Positions 1-8,434 of a stretch of DNA of 54,856 bases are shown here, piece by piece. Under the pieces are notes generated by a model that worked only from the letters and a program-made list of their open reading frames with translations, searched no databases and was not told the DNA's origin. How positions within the stretch are numbered: the first letter of the stretch is position 1; the number at the start of each line of letters is the position of its first letter. The position numbers and the translations under genes are program-made. This DNA comes from Hyphococcus sp. (GTDB taxonomy: Bacteria; Pseudomonadota; Alphaproteobacteria; Caulobacterales; Parvularculaceae), in the NCBI GenBank assembly GCA_013002535.1, contig JABDJK010000067.1, positions 1-54,856 on the forward strand. Direction: 5' to 3'.

Positions 1-18
1 ATACGTAACTTGTTGAAT

Positions 19-26
19 TTAACCAT
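19..26 (+). promoter_or_regulatory. TTAACCAT motif before PEP-CTERM gene
   Basis: The 8-mer TTAACCAT lies 16 bases before the start of the first PEP-CTERM-type gene. TTAACCAT is known in alphaproteobacteria as a CtrA-associated half-site motif. The same word recurs at 7009-7016 (minus), 9619-9626, 40478-40485 (minus) and 43958-43965 (minus). Function here is inference. Confidence 0.3.
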
Positions 27-41
27 TTGGGGGTTTCCAAA

Positions 42-707
42 ATGAAAAAACTAATCGCAGCAGCTGCGGTCGCAGGCGCAATGGCCTTCGCTCCTGCAAA
101 CGCTACAATCGTCAGCTTCGCTGACTATGCGGACACGAATGGCGAGCGCGGCGTCGCCAGCGGCACCACGTTGGCCATTGAAGGTCTGGTGATGACTTTC
201 ACGTCCAATTTTAACCCGTATTTTGACGCATCCGGTAGAGACGGACCCGCCGGTCTTGGCGTCTGTAAGGTGCTTGACGCCCGCGATCAGTGCGATCCAG
301 GCAGCGACGATTCCATCGACAACGACATGGGCGCAGGCGAATTCGTGCAAATAGATTTCCACGCAGATCAGGTTGTAAATCTGGACGGAATCGGTTTTCG
401 CGATTTTGCCCACGACCCTATCAATCCTGACAAACTCGTCGATTGGCGCATTAGTTATGATGGCGGCGTTAGCCTTGCCGGCACCGACGGCGCTACTTTC
501 TCAAGCGTCGTTGCAGCGTTCTTGGCCGGCTTTGACGATGTCGTTTTCATCGCCTTCCGCCGAACTGCCGGCGCTGACGGTCTGGACTTCTATGTCGAAT
601 TCCTCGACGCGGAATTCGACCCGATCCCGGTTCCAGCGGCGCTACCGCTCTTACTTTCCGGCCTTGCCGGCCTTGGCTTCGCATCGCGTCGCCGCAAAAG
701 CGCTTAA
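42..707 (+). CDS. VPLPA/PEP-CTERM-type exported protein
   Basis: Protein of 221 residues, probably exported and then processed at its C-terminus by an exosortase-type enzyme. The N-terminus is a short Sec signal peptide (MKKLIAAAAVAG, cleavage near ANA). The C-terminus has the tripartite sorting signal: a VPVPAALP motif, a hydrophobic stretch rich in Leu, Ala and Gly, and an Arg-rich end (RRRKSA). The middle is acidic, with no catalytic motif I recognise. A TTG codon at 27 is in frame, but ATG 42 begins the signal peptide and is preferred. No exosortase gene is in the window. A strong terminator follows. A related tail occurs on the protein at 44050 and, detached, at 16829. Confidence 0.85.
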   Translation: MKKLIAAAAVAGAMAFAPANATIVSFADYADTNGERGVASGTTLAIEGLVMTFTSNFNPYFDASGRDGPAGLGVCKVLDARDQCDPGSDDSIDNDMGAGEFVQIDFHADQVVNLDGIGFRDFAHDPINPDKLVDWRISYDGGVSLAGTDGATFSSVVAAFLAGFDDVVFIAFRRTAGADGLDFYVEFLDAEFDPIPVPAALPLLLSGLAGLGFASRRRKSA

Positions 708-743
708 ATCAACGAAGCGCTTTTAAAGAATACCCCAAAATGG

Positions 744-775
744 AAACCGGCCTCCTTCGGGAGGCCGGTTTTTTC
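744..775 (+). terminator. Rho-independent terminator
   Basis: A perfect 11-bp stem (745-755 with 760-770) with loop TTCG is followed by a run of T. It ends transcription from the PEP-CTERM-type gene. Confidence 0.9.
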
Positions 776-887
776 TTGACTGAATTCGCCGAATTCTCGT
801 GCACGCGCGCATTTTTCATTGAATCCGCCCCGATCCCGCCTATTTTGAACTTACGGGAGAGCGACGTTTCGAGGGGACGCCAGATCA

Positions 888-2492
888 ATGACGCCATCGT
901 ATTTGCAATCGCAAAAAAGCAGACCCCCCTTCCTCATATTCTGGAGCATGCTCTTCGCCATCGGCGTCGCCTTGTTCGGGGTTGCCGCCTTCGCCCAGAA
1001 CGACACAGCTGCGACGAGCCGCAATGGCGTGATCCTCTCGCTTGACGGGCCTGTAACCCCGCCGGTCGCCGATTATCTGGCGCGCGAGATTGGCGCCGCC
1101 TCCGACGCCGGCAAGGAGCTCATCATTATCGAAGTCGACACGCCGGGAGGGCTGGTCGATTCTATGAAAACCATCATCAAGGCGATCCTCGCTTCCGAGA
1201 CGCCGGTTGCAACGTTTGTCTCGCCGCAGGGCGCGCGCTCCGCCTCCGCGGGCCTCTACATTATGTATTCCGCCCACGTCTCAGCCATGGCCCCGGCAAC
1301 CAACACCGGCGCAGCAACACCAGTTGAAGTCGGCGGCTCTCCCGGCGGCGACGACAGCCCCCTCGAAGAGGATCCGTTTGAGCGCACCACAAATCCAACG
1401 CCGGCTGAAGGCGGCGCTGACGAAGAAACGGCCGACGACGCCGAGACCCGCGAGCCTGACGCCCTGCGCGACGCCGATCGCACCGTTGACACTGGCGACC
1501 TTTCCGAGACCGCTGAAGATGTTGCCGACGCCGCCCGCGACGTGCGCCCGACCAATGTCGACAATCCGCTCTCCAGCGAAGACGCTATGCGCGCGAAAGT
1601 CATCAACGACTCCGTCGCCTATATCCGCGCCCTTGCGGAAAAACGCGGTCGCAACGCTGACTGGGCCGAAAGCGCGGTGCGCGAAGCGGCATCGGTAACC
1701 GCCAACGAAGCCCTTGATCTTGGCGTCATTGATCTGATTGCGGACGATATTGACGACCTTTTGTCACAAATTGATGGGCGCACAATCGCCGTCGCTTCGG
1801 GCGATAAAATTCTGTCTACTGAAAACATCATCCTTGAAAAAGTCGAGCCGACTTTCGTTGAGCAAATCTTGAGCTTCATCGCCAACCCCAATGTCGCGGT
1901 GATCCTGATGTCGCTAGCGACGACAGGCATCATCATTGAGATGTGGAATCCGGGATCGATTTTTCCGGGCTTCGTCGGCCTCGTCTGTCTCGCCCTTGGC
2001 CTTTATTCGTTCCAGGTTCTGCCCTTCAACTGGCTGCCGCTGGCCCTCATGGGCATCGGCGCCTTCTTCATGGTGATTGAGGCCTATTCGCCCACCTTTG
2101 GGCTCGCCGGGGCGTCTGGCCTCGGCCTTTTCGGCGTCGGCATGTATTTCTTGTTCCCAGAATCCTTGCGAGTTTCGCCTGTCGTTATCGGCACCATCCT
2201 CGCCAGCGCCGGCGCCGTCCTTGGCCTCATTCTCTGGGCCGTCATCGGCTCGCGCAGCCACGGGCCCATGATCGGCGCCGACGCCATCAAGAAACGTGAA
2301 GGTGTCGTCGATGATTGGAACGGCAAGGAAGGATGGGTCATTGTCGAGGGCGAGCGCTGGCGCGCCCGGTCTGATAAACCTCTGTCGCCCGGCGATAAAA
2401 TCCGTGTTGTTGAGGTCGACGGCCTTATTTTGGTGGTCAAACAGGCAAAAGCCGGCGGGTTCCTTGGGGGTCTAGCCCCAAGTGACGCCTAA
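888..2492 (+). CDS. NfeD-family membrane serine protease
   Basis: Long-form NfeD protein of 534 residues, in the ClpP-class family of membrane serine proteases that accompany stomatins. Order of parts: signal/anchor segment (about 17-37), protease domain with the PQGARSASAG motif (likely nucleophile Ser120), a very acidic low-complexity insert (about 150-230), the helix with likely base Lys237 (AKVINDSVAYIR), several membrane helices (about 325-460), and a C-terminal NfeD OB-fold (about 465-534). Ser/Lys assignments follow the archaeal PH1510 family. ATG 888 has GAGGGG upstream. It is followed closely by a short NfeD and an SPFH protein, the usual partners, pointing to a membrane quality-control or microdomain operon. 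Confidence 0.9.
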   Translation: MTPSYLQSQKSRPPFLIFWSMLFAIGVALFGVAAFAQNDTAATSRNGVILSLDGPVTPPVADYLAREIGAASDAGKELIIIEVDTPGGLVDSMKTIIKAILASETPVATFVSPQGARSASAGLYIMYSAHVSAMAPATNTGAATPVEVGGSPGGDDSPLEEDPFERTTNPTPAEGGADEETADDAETREPDALRDADRTVDTGDLSETAEDVADAARDVRPTNVDNPLSSEDAMRAKVINDSVAYIRALAEKRGRNADWAESAVREAASVTANEALDLGVIDLIADDIDDLLSQIDGRTIAVASGDKILSTENIILEKVEPTFVEQILSFIANPNVAVILMSLATTGIIIEMWNPGSIFPGFVGLVCLALGLYSFQVLPFNWLPLALMGIGAFFMVIEAYSPTFGLAGASGLGLFGVGMYFLFPESLRVSPVVIGTILASAGAVLGLILWAVIGSRSHGPMIGADAIKKREGVVDDWNGKEGWVIVEGERWRARSDKPLSPGDKIRVVEVDGLILVVKQAKAGGFLGGLAPSDA

Positions 2493-2510
2493 ATGAGCGA
2501 AGGCTAGAGA

Positions 2511-2816
2511 ATGGACATTTCCGGCGCTAATCCCATAACGCTCATCCTTCTCGGCGTCGGCGCAGCGGCAGCGATACTGCTTGTCATCAAAATCTACGGG
2601 CTAATTTTCATGACCGGAAATTCGCCGCATCGCGTTGGCGACGCCATGAACGTCCATCGCGCCAGCGTTACGGAATGGAGTGGCAGTGAAGGTATGGTCA
2701 ACGCAGGCGGCGAATTATGGCGCGCAATGTCGAAGGACGATCTTGCGCCCGGCGATCACGTCGAGGTGGCGTCGATGAAGGGACTGGTGCTACACGTCCG
2801 AAAAAAGCGGAATTGA
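2511..2816 (+). CDS. Short NfeD-like membrane protein
   Basis: Protein of 101 residues with one N-terminal membrane helix (about 8-33) followed by a single NfeD-type OB-fold: VTEWSGSEGMVNAGGELWRA and APGDHVEV match the same segments at the C-terminus of the preceding NfeD protease. It looks like a protease-less paralogue that keeps only the OB-fold and an anchor. It starts 18 bases after the protease gene stop and lies 36 bases before the SPFH gene, so one transcript is likely. Its role is probably as a partner or scaffold for the SPFH protein, by inference from family context. Confidence 0.82.
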   Translation: MDISGANPITLILLGVGAAAAILLVIKIYGLIFMTGNSPHRVGDAMNVHRASVTEWSGSEGMVNAGGELWRAMSKDDLAPGDHVEVASMKGLVLHVRKKRN

Positions 2817-2852
2817 TCCGCACGACGAAGTTTAACCTGAGAGGAGAACCCC

Positions 2853-3602
2853 ATGCCCGGTGTTGGCATTTTAGGATTTCTTGTTTTCGCGCTGTTTTTC
2901 ATCGCGACAAACGTCATCAAAATTCTGCGCGAATATGAAAAGGGCGTGGTCTTCACCCTCGGCCGGGTCGGGCGCAAGGCGGCGGGGCCAGGTCTTGTCA
3001 TCCTGATCCCGATTATCCAGCAAATGCGCAAAGTCGATATGCGGACCCTCGTCCACGATGTTCCGACCCAGGACGTTATCTCACAGGACAACGTTTCAGT
3101 GAAAGTAAACGCCGTTATCTATTACCGGGTTGTCGATGCGGTGCGCGCGATCGTTCAAGTTGAAAATTATATGGCGGCGACAAGCCAGCTTGCGCAGACG
3201 ACGCTGCGATCAGTCCTTGGTAAGCATGACCTTGATGAAATGCTGCAGGAACGCGACAAACTCAACAAAGACATTCAGGAGATCCTCGACACCCAGACCG
3301 AGGCCTGGGGCATTAAGGTGTCCAATGTCGAGATCAAGCATGTCGACGTCGATCCGACGATGATCCGGGCGATCGCCCGGCAGGCGGAAGCGGAACGCGA
3401 ACGGCGCTCGAAAGTCATTCTGGCCGAGGGCGAATATCAGGCGGCGGCCAAGCTTTCCGAAGCCGCGCATGTGCTCGCAACATCGCCGGGCGCCATGGAG
3501 CTCCGCTATCTCAACTCCCTGCAGGACATCGCCGGCGACCGCACCAACACGATCGTTTTCCCTTTTTCCATGGAGCAAGTCGCGAAAGCGCTGCGCGGCT
3601 AG
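2853..3602 (+). CDS. SPFH/band 7 stomatin-like protein (slipin)
   Basis: Slipin of 249 residues, which forms oligomers in membrane microdomains. An N-terminal hydrophobic hairpin (about 5-22) is followed by the SPFH domain: EYEKGVVFTLGR, GPGLVILIPI, VPTQDVISQDNVSVKVNAVIYYRV. The C-terminal part is a charged helix (RQAEAERERRSKVILAEGEYQ), as in stomatins, ending in FSMEQVAKALRG. A strong GAGGAGAA ribosome site precedes ATG 2853. The pairing with NfeD protease is conserved from archaea to bacteria; in those systems the protease cuts the stomatin C-terminus. A terminator closes the operon. Confidence 0.92.
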   Translation: MPGVGILGFLVFALFFIATNVIKILREYEKGVVFTLGRVGRKAAGPGLVILIPIIQQMRKVDMRTLVHDVPTQDVISQDNVSVKVNAVIYYRVVDAVRAIVQVENYMAATSQLAQTTLRSVLGKHDLDEMLQERDKLNKDIQEILDTQTEAWGIKVSNVEIKHVDVDPTMIRAIARQAEAERERRSKVILAEGEYQAAAKLSEAAHVLATSPGAMELRYLNSLQDIAGDRTNTIVFPFSMEQVAKALRG

Positions 3603-3636
3603 GCTTAACACGTATCAAGTTCTTAAACGGATCATC

Positions 3637-3668
3637 GGCGCCGCTGAAAAGCGGCGCCTTTGTTGTTT
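3637..3668 (+). terminator. Rho-independent terminator
   Basis: A 9-bp GC-rich stem (3637-3645 with 3650-3658), loop GAAA, is followed by TTTGTTGTTT. It closes the NfeD/SPFH operon. Confidence 0.88.
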
Positions 3669-3806
3669 AAAAAACCACAATGGCAAAAATTCGCAGCATT
3701 TTATCGCATCGCGCCAACGGACCGATTGTCTGAAGACCGAAATTCAAGCAAGATGATAAAAAGAACCGGCAAAACCGGTCCGGGTATTTAAACAGGGAGT
3801 TTATTC

Positions 3807-6554
3807 ATGAAATTCAATATGTCCAAGCGCGTCTCTATGATTGCTTTGGCGACCGCAATTGCTGCACCGCAACATGCTGCAGCACAAGTGACCGACAGCG
3901 ACCGGGCCGACACCATCATCGTCACCGGTTCGTTCATCAAAAAGAAAAATCAGGCCGACCTGCCGTCTCCTCTCGCCACGGTCGACGCTGGCAACATTGA
4001 GGATATCGGCGCCCAGAACATCGCTGACATCACGCAAACGCTGACGATTAACACCGGCGCTCAAAACAACCCGGACGCATTCACGCAAAACGCAACCACG
4101 GGCACATCCAATATCAACTTGCGCGGCCTCGGCGTTGGCTCAACGCTGGTTCTTATGAACGGCAAGCGACAGGTGCTTTCCGGATCACCGACCAATGACG
4201 GCGTCAACTTTGTCGATACATCATCGTTAGTACCGCTGATCGCCGTAGACCGCGTTGAAATTCTGAAAGACGGCGCCTCAGCCCTTTACGGCTCCGACGC
4301 GGTCGCGGGCGTTGTCAACTTCATCACCCGCGAGGGCTATGACGGCATCATGTTGTCCGGCAATTATCTTAGCCACCAGAGCCAGGGCGATTACAACGAA
4401 TTCAACATTCAGGCGCTAGTCGGCAAAGACTTTGACCGCGGCTCAATCATGCTCGCCGCGAGCTACCTCGAGCGAACAGCTTTAACGACACAAGAACGGC
4501 GCTTGTCGCGACCACAGGATGACACATCAGCGCTCGGTAATCCTGGCGCATTCTTTGGCGTGCCAACGGCCCCAGCCGGCGCGCCGATCCATGACCCGGG
4601 CTGCGCCGCCGCCGGCGGATTCCCGCTTCCAGCAAGCGCCGCCGCCGCTCCATTCCTTCCTCTCGGCGTTGGATTTTGCGGCTTCGACTTCGGCGACTTC
4701 TTCAATCTCGTCCCGGAAGAAGAGCGTTTCGTCGGTCTGGCCCGCGCGGAGGTCGATCTCTCCGATACGATCAACTGGTCTGCTGAATTCAGCTACGCCG
4801 ACAACGAAGCTGTTCGCGGCAACTCGCCGACCTTCCCATTCCTGCAACTTGGCAGCGCGGTGGTTCCCGGCGCCGCTGACTTTGGCCCGTTCGGCAACCC
4901 GTTCAATATTTTCCCGGGCGACCCAACAGTTGTCTTCTTCGGTCGCGCCTCCGGCAATGGCGGCACGGTTTCGCCGAACCTAACGACAACAGAAACATGG
5001 CGCGCATCGACCAGCGTTGGCGGCGATATCGGAACCGGCTCCTGGGAAATATCGTTTACCAAGGGCAACAATGAGTTCGTTGTTGCGACAGAAGATACGG
5101 TCACGGATCGTTTCCAATGTTCGCTCTCCGGGTTCCTTTCCGTGCCCGCCATTCCAGGCGTTACCGGCGGCACAGACTGCACCAGCGCAAACCCCGACCT
5201 GACGACCGGCGGCGCGACGATCCCGGCATTTGGCACATACTTCAATCCGTTCTCAACGGCGCTGACAAGCGGCGTCAACGCCGCGACCAACGCAACGCTT
5301 CTCGACTACATGATCGGCACGCAAGTGCGGACCTATGAATCCGATCTTACGGTTGTCGAAGGATATGTTTCGCAAGAACTCTTCGAGATGGCCGGCGGCC
5401 CGGCGTCGATCGCTGTCGGCGCACAGTATCGCGATAATGATCTGAGCCAGACGGTGGATGCGCTCTCCGCCAATGACGCGTTCGCCTTTCTTGTGGGCGG
5501 TCGTGACTTTGACGGCTCTCAAGATGTCTTCGCCTTCTTTGCCGAGGCGTCGCTGCCGCTTTCTGAGTTCATTGATGTTCAGCTTGCGGTTCGTCATGAA
5601 CGTTATGGCGAGAGCGAAGGCGGCTCAACTACGGACCCGAAAGTCGCGGTTCTCGTGCGGCCGACTGACGATATTTCGTTCCGTGGTTCATTCTCCACCT
5701 CGTTCCGGGCGCCGTCCGTGTTCCAGCAATTCGGCGAATCGACAACGCTGCAACAGGTCGTCGATCCGCTGAACAGCGTCGCCTTTGTCGCGGTTCGTAC
5801 GCTAGCGCCGGCCGGCATGGCGCGGCCATTGCTGCCGGAAGAATCGGAAGCCTTTAACTTCGGCGCGAGCTGGACCCCGCTTCCGGGCCTTCAGCTTGAT
5901 ATCGATTACTTCAACTTCGATTTCTCGAACGTCATCATCCAGACAAGCCCGCAAGCGATCTTGAATGCTGACCCGAACGACCCGGCGGTCATTCGGGCGC
6001 CGTCGCCAACGATGGACGGACCGGTCTTGCAGATCAACAATGACTTTGTGAATGCGTCATCAGTTGAAACATCGGGCCTCGACTTTTCGGCGCGCTACGA
6101 CATCGAGACAAATTTCGGCACTTTGACGCCGAGCTTTGTTGGCACCTACGTTTTGAACTATGACCTTGTCGACCCACAGGCCGGCGCGGTTGACGGTGAA
6201 GGCGTTCGGAACTTCACAAACTTCGGATCGCCGACACCGCAAATGCGGTTCAACGCCGGTCTTGAATGGTCCAATGGCGCCCACTCGGCAAACGTCTTTG
6301 TGCGTCATATCGACAGCTATCTTGATGATCAGAATGGCTTGTCGACCATCGACAGCGACACCCGCGTTGATATCCAGTATGCGCTGGCCATCAACGAATA
6401 TATGGATCGCGACAAAGCGGCGGTGGCGACCATCGGCGTCAGAAACCTGTTCGAGGCGACAGCGCCGCAGGTCTTCACCAATGGCGGTTTTGACAGCCGG
6501 GTCCATGACCCGCGCGGTATGCTGCTCTATTTTGGTGTTGATCTAGAGCTCTAG
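3807..6554 (+). CDS. TonB-dependent outer-membrane receptor
   Basis: Receptor of 915 residues for energy-dependent uptake across the outer membrane. A signal peptide ends near AQHAAAQ. The plug domain follows (TIIVTGSFIKKK, then NLRGLGVGSTLVLMNGKR, VDRVEILKDGASALYGSDAVAGVVNF), then a 22-strand-type barrel ending in DPRGMLLYFGVDLEL. An Ala/Pro/Gly-rich loop with Cys near residues 245-300 lies in the early barrel. The substrate cannot be read from sequence; the plug resembles the large oligosaccharide/peptide-type receptor families of alphaproteobacteria rather than a classic siderophore receptor. It stands alone between two terminators, with AGGGAG before ATG 3807. Confidence 0.93.
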   Translation: MKFNMSKRVSMIALATAIAAPQHAAAQVTDSDRADTIIVTGSFIKKKNQADLPSPLATVDAGNIEDIGAQNIADITQTLTINTGAQNNPDAFTQNATTGTSNINLRGLGVGSTLVLMNGKRQVLSGSPTNDGVNFVDTSSLVPLIAVDRVEILKDGASALYGSDAVAGVVNFITREGYDGIMLSGNYLSHQSQGDYNEFNIQALVGKDFDRGSIMLAASYLERTALTTQERRLSRPQDDTSALGNPGAFFGVPTAPAGAPIHDPGCAAAGGFPLPASAAAAPFLPLGVGFCGFDFGDFFNLVPEEERFVGLARAEVDLSDTINWSAEFSYADNEAVRGNSPTFPFLQLGSAVVPGAADFGPFGNPFNIFPGDPTVVFFGRASGNGGTVSPNLTTTETWRASTSVGGDIGTGSWEISFTKGNNEFVVATEDTVTDRFQCSLSGFLSVPAIPGVTGGTDCTSANPDLTTGGATIPAFGTYFNPFSTALTSGVNAATNATLLDYMIGTQVRTYESDLTVVEGYVSQELFEMAGGPASIAVGAQYRDNDLSQTVDALSANDAFAFLVGGRDFDGSQDVFAFFAEASLPLSEFIDVQLAVRHERYGESEGGSTTDPKVAVLVRPTDDISFRGSFSTSFRAPSVFQQFGESTTLQQVVDPLNSVAFVAVRTLAPAGMARPLLPEESEAFNFGASWTPLPGLQLDIDYFNFDFSNVIIQTSPQAILNADPNDPAVIRAPSPTMDGPVLQINNDFVNASSVETSGLDFSARYDIETNFGTLTPSFVGTYVLNYDLVDPQAGAVDGEGVRNFTNFGSPTPQMRFNAGLEWSNGAHSANVFVRHIDSYLDDQNGLSTIDSDTRVDIQYALAINEYMDRDKAAVATIGVRNLFEATAPQVFTNGGFDSRVHDPRGMLLYFGVDLEL

Positions 6555-6580
6555 TTTCGCTCGGCTGTACAGCGAGTTTA

Positions 6581-6619
6581 GCGGCCCCAATCGGCAAGAT
6601 TTGGGGCCGCTTTTCTTTT
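6581..6619 (+). terminator. Rho-independent terminator
   Basis: A perfect 10-bp stem GCGGCCCCAA / TTGGGGCCGC (6581-6590 with 6601-6610) is followed by TTTTCTTTT. It ends the receptor gene and argues against translation of the next gene starting upstream of 6620. Confidence 0.92.
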
Positions 6620-6648
6620 GCGCAATTTTCGGCCAAGAGGCGGGCGCT

Positions 6649-6894
6649 ATGACCGGCCTTAAAACCCCTTCGATCGATCTTACGGGATATCGCTGCCCTG
6701 TCCCGGTTATCCGCCTCGAGGCGGCGCTCCGGCGGATGGGATGTGATGCACAAGTCATTGTTTTTACTGACGATCCGGTCGCCATCATCGATATTCCGCA
6801 TTTTTGCGGCGGCGCCGGCCATGCGGTTCAGATTGAGGCTCGTGACGGGGACAGGTGCGTCTTTAAAGTCACGAAAAACGCCAAATCTGCGTGA
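6649..6894 (+). CDS. TusA/SirA-like sulfur-carrier protein
   Basis: Small cytoplasmic protein of 81 residues with the family signature YRCPVPVIRLEAAL; Cys16 in the CPxP motif is the expected persulfide-carrying residue. The second half (VIVFTDDPVAIIDIPHFC) matches the TusA fold, which often reads DDP..xxDIp.wc. ATG 6649 is chosen because an upstream in-frame start would lie inside the preceding terminator, and AGAGGCGGG lies just before it. TusA relays sulfur for tRNA thiolation or other sulfur transfers; which route applies here is unknown, since no partner genes are adjacent. Confidence 0.85.
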   Translation: MTGLKTPSIDLTGYRCPVPVIRLEAALRRMGCDAQVIVFTDDPVAIIDIPHFCGGAGHAVQIEARDGDRCVFKVTKNAKSA

Positions 6895-7008
6895 ATCCGG
6901 ATTTTCGCCGTTTTTTGCATCGAAAAAGTGTAAAGGTTAATATGGAGCGTCGCGGAATTGCGTGCTTTAATGGAATGTAGTGATTCCAGGCCGTTTCAGG
7001 CGGCGGCA

Positions 7009-7016
7009 ATGGTTAA
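7009..7016 (-). promoter_or_regulatory. TTAACCAT motif (minus strand)
   Basis: ATGGTTAA on the plus strand is the reverse complement of the CtrA-associated half-site TTAACCAT, about 95 bases before the Sel1-repeat gene. Regulatory role is inference. Confidence 0.25.
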
Positions 7017-7109
7017 CGCCGGGTCAGGTTTTTTTGGGTCGGCAGCATTTGGGATTTGTATCGGCGCACGATGTTCGTGGGGCGGTTCGGTTGAGGGGAA
7101 GCTGGGGAA

Positions 7110-8417
7110 ATGAAGAGAGATCATATGACATTTGTTCGTAGGGCGCGTTACGCGCTTGGCGGGATCGCGGCTGCGTCTGCGCTCACGTTGTCCGCAATGG
7201 TTCCCGCACACGCCACATTTGAAGCTGGCGTTCAGGCGTATATGAACGGCCAGTATCAGCAAGCGCTAGATCTTTGGCGCCGTTTCGCTGTCGCCGGCGA
7301 TGTTCGTTCCAAGAAAATTCTTGGCGACGTTTATTCCGGAAAATCGCTCGAAGGCGCGAAGACCGCGGCGACGCCTTTGGAAGAATTGCCGGTCGATAAT
7401 GTCCAGGCGCTGATGTGGTACACCCTCGCCGCCTATCACGACTTTACCGCCTACCAGACGCCGTCCGCCGACGAAGTGAACGCGCGCATTCTCGCCGAGC
7501 AGCGCCTGCCGGACATCCGTGGGCGGATGAGTACGGCGGACGTGACCAAAGCTGAAAAGCTCGTTTCACAAACATTCCAAGCTGGCAGCGCTTACGATCT
7601 CTATCGCCTCGGCGAGATGTATCAAAAAGGCGCGGGCGTTCAAAAATCAAACACTAAAGCGCTTCAGATGTACGCCCTTTCAAAAGAGCGCGGCGTCGGT
7701 GAAGCCTCTGCGGCGTATGAGTTTCTTGAGCCGCTCATGAACAAAAAAGAAATTAAAGCCGCGCTTGACGCGACGGAAAAATGGCAACCGCCGCTCCCTG
7801 TCGAGCACACGGGCAAAACCCGCCAGCAAGAAGAGCTAGAGCGCCTGAAGCGCGAGCTTGAAGAAATCAAGATGGCGGAGGCTTTAAAAGCTGTTTCTGA
7901 CATTGACGTTGAATTGATCCAACGTGCGCTGAACGCCATCGGCTTCCGCGCCGGTACGGTGGACAACAAGCTCGGCCCATCAACCCGCGCTGCAATCCGC
8001 CGCTTCCAGTATGCGCAAGTCGCGCGCGATACGAGCATGACCGACGAGGAAAAAGCTTCGGTTCGCACTGGCGTCCTGACGCCGCGTCAAACCGTTGATC
8101 TCTTCATGGACGCGGCAAAAGCCGAGCATCCGCTTTCGCAATATGTCGCCGGCATCATGCATGTTCGCGGCATCGGCGTAGAGCAGGACGGCAAGGAAGC
8201 GGTCAAATGGCTTGGCAAGGCCGCTGACCACGATCTTGCGATCGCCCATTACGCTCTCGGCGTCGTCTATCGCGACGGCACGACTGGTCTCAATGAAATC
8301 TCACCAGATGAGCGTCAATCAGCGCTTCACCTGGCTCGCGCTTCGGCGCTTGGATACAAGCCTGCGAATGACGCGCTTCGCCGGTTGAGCTTCGAATACA
8401 CGCGCGACATTCAGTAG
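7110..8417 (+). CDS. Sel1-repeat protein with peptidoglycan-binding domain
   Basis: Exported protein of 435 residues. The signal peptide ends near VPAHA. Sel1/TPR-like helical repeats occur near 30-60, 100-190 (DLYRLGEMYQKGAGVQKSNTKALQMY) and 345-420 (SQYVAGIMHVRGIGVEQDGKEAVKWL). A charged coiled segment (about 235-262) precedes a peptidoglycan-binding-1-like module (ELIQRALNAIGFRAGTVDNKLGPSTRAAIRRFQ, about 268-300). It is probably a periplasmic scaffold touching the wall; no catalytic motif is seen. GGGGAAGCTGGGGAA precedes ATG 7110; ATG 7125 is an alternative. It lies 17 bases before the beta-helix gene, so the two are likely co-transcribed. Confidence 0.82.
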   Translation: MKRDHMTFVRRARYALGGIAAASALTLSAMVPAHATFEAGVQAYMNGQYQQALDLWRRFAVAGDVRSKKILGDVYSGKSLEGAKTAATPLEELPVDNVQALMWYTLAAYHDFTAYQTPSADEVNARILAEQRLPDIRGRMSTADVTKAEKLVSQTFQAGSAYDLYRLGEMYQKGAGVQKSNTKALQMYALSKERGVGEASAAYEFLEPLMNKKEIKAALDATEKWQPPLPVEHTGKTRQQEELERLKRELEEIKMAEALKAVSDIDVELIQRALNAIGFRAGTVDNKLGPSTRAAIRRFQYAQVARDTSMTDEEKASVRTGVLTPRQTVDLFMDAAKAEHPLSQYVAGIMHVRGIGVEQDGKEAVKWLGKAADHDLAIAHYALGVVYRDGTTGLNEISPDERQSALHLARASALGYKPANDALRRLSFEYTRDIQ

Positions 8418-8434
8418 TTGGAGGGGTTGAGAAC

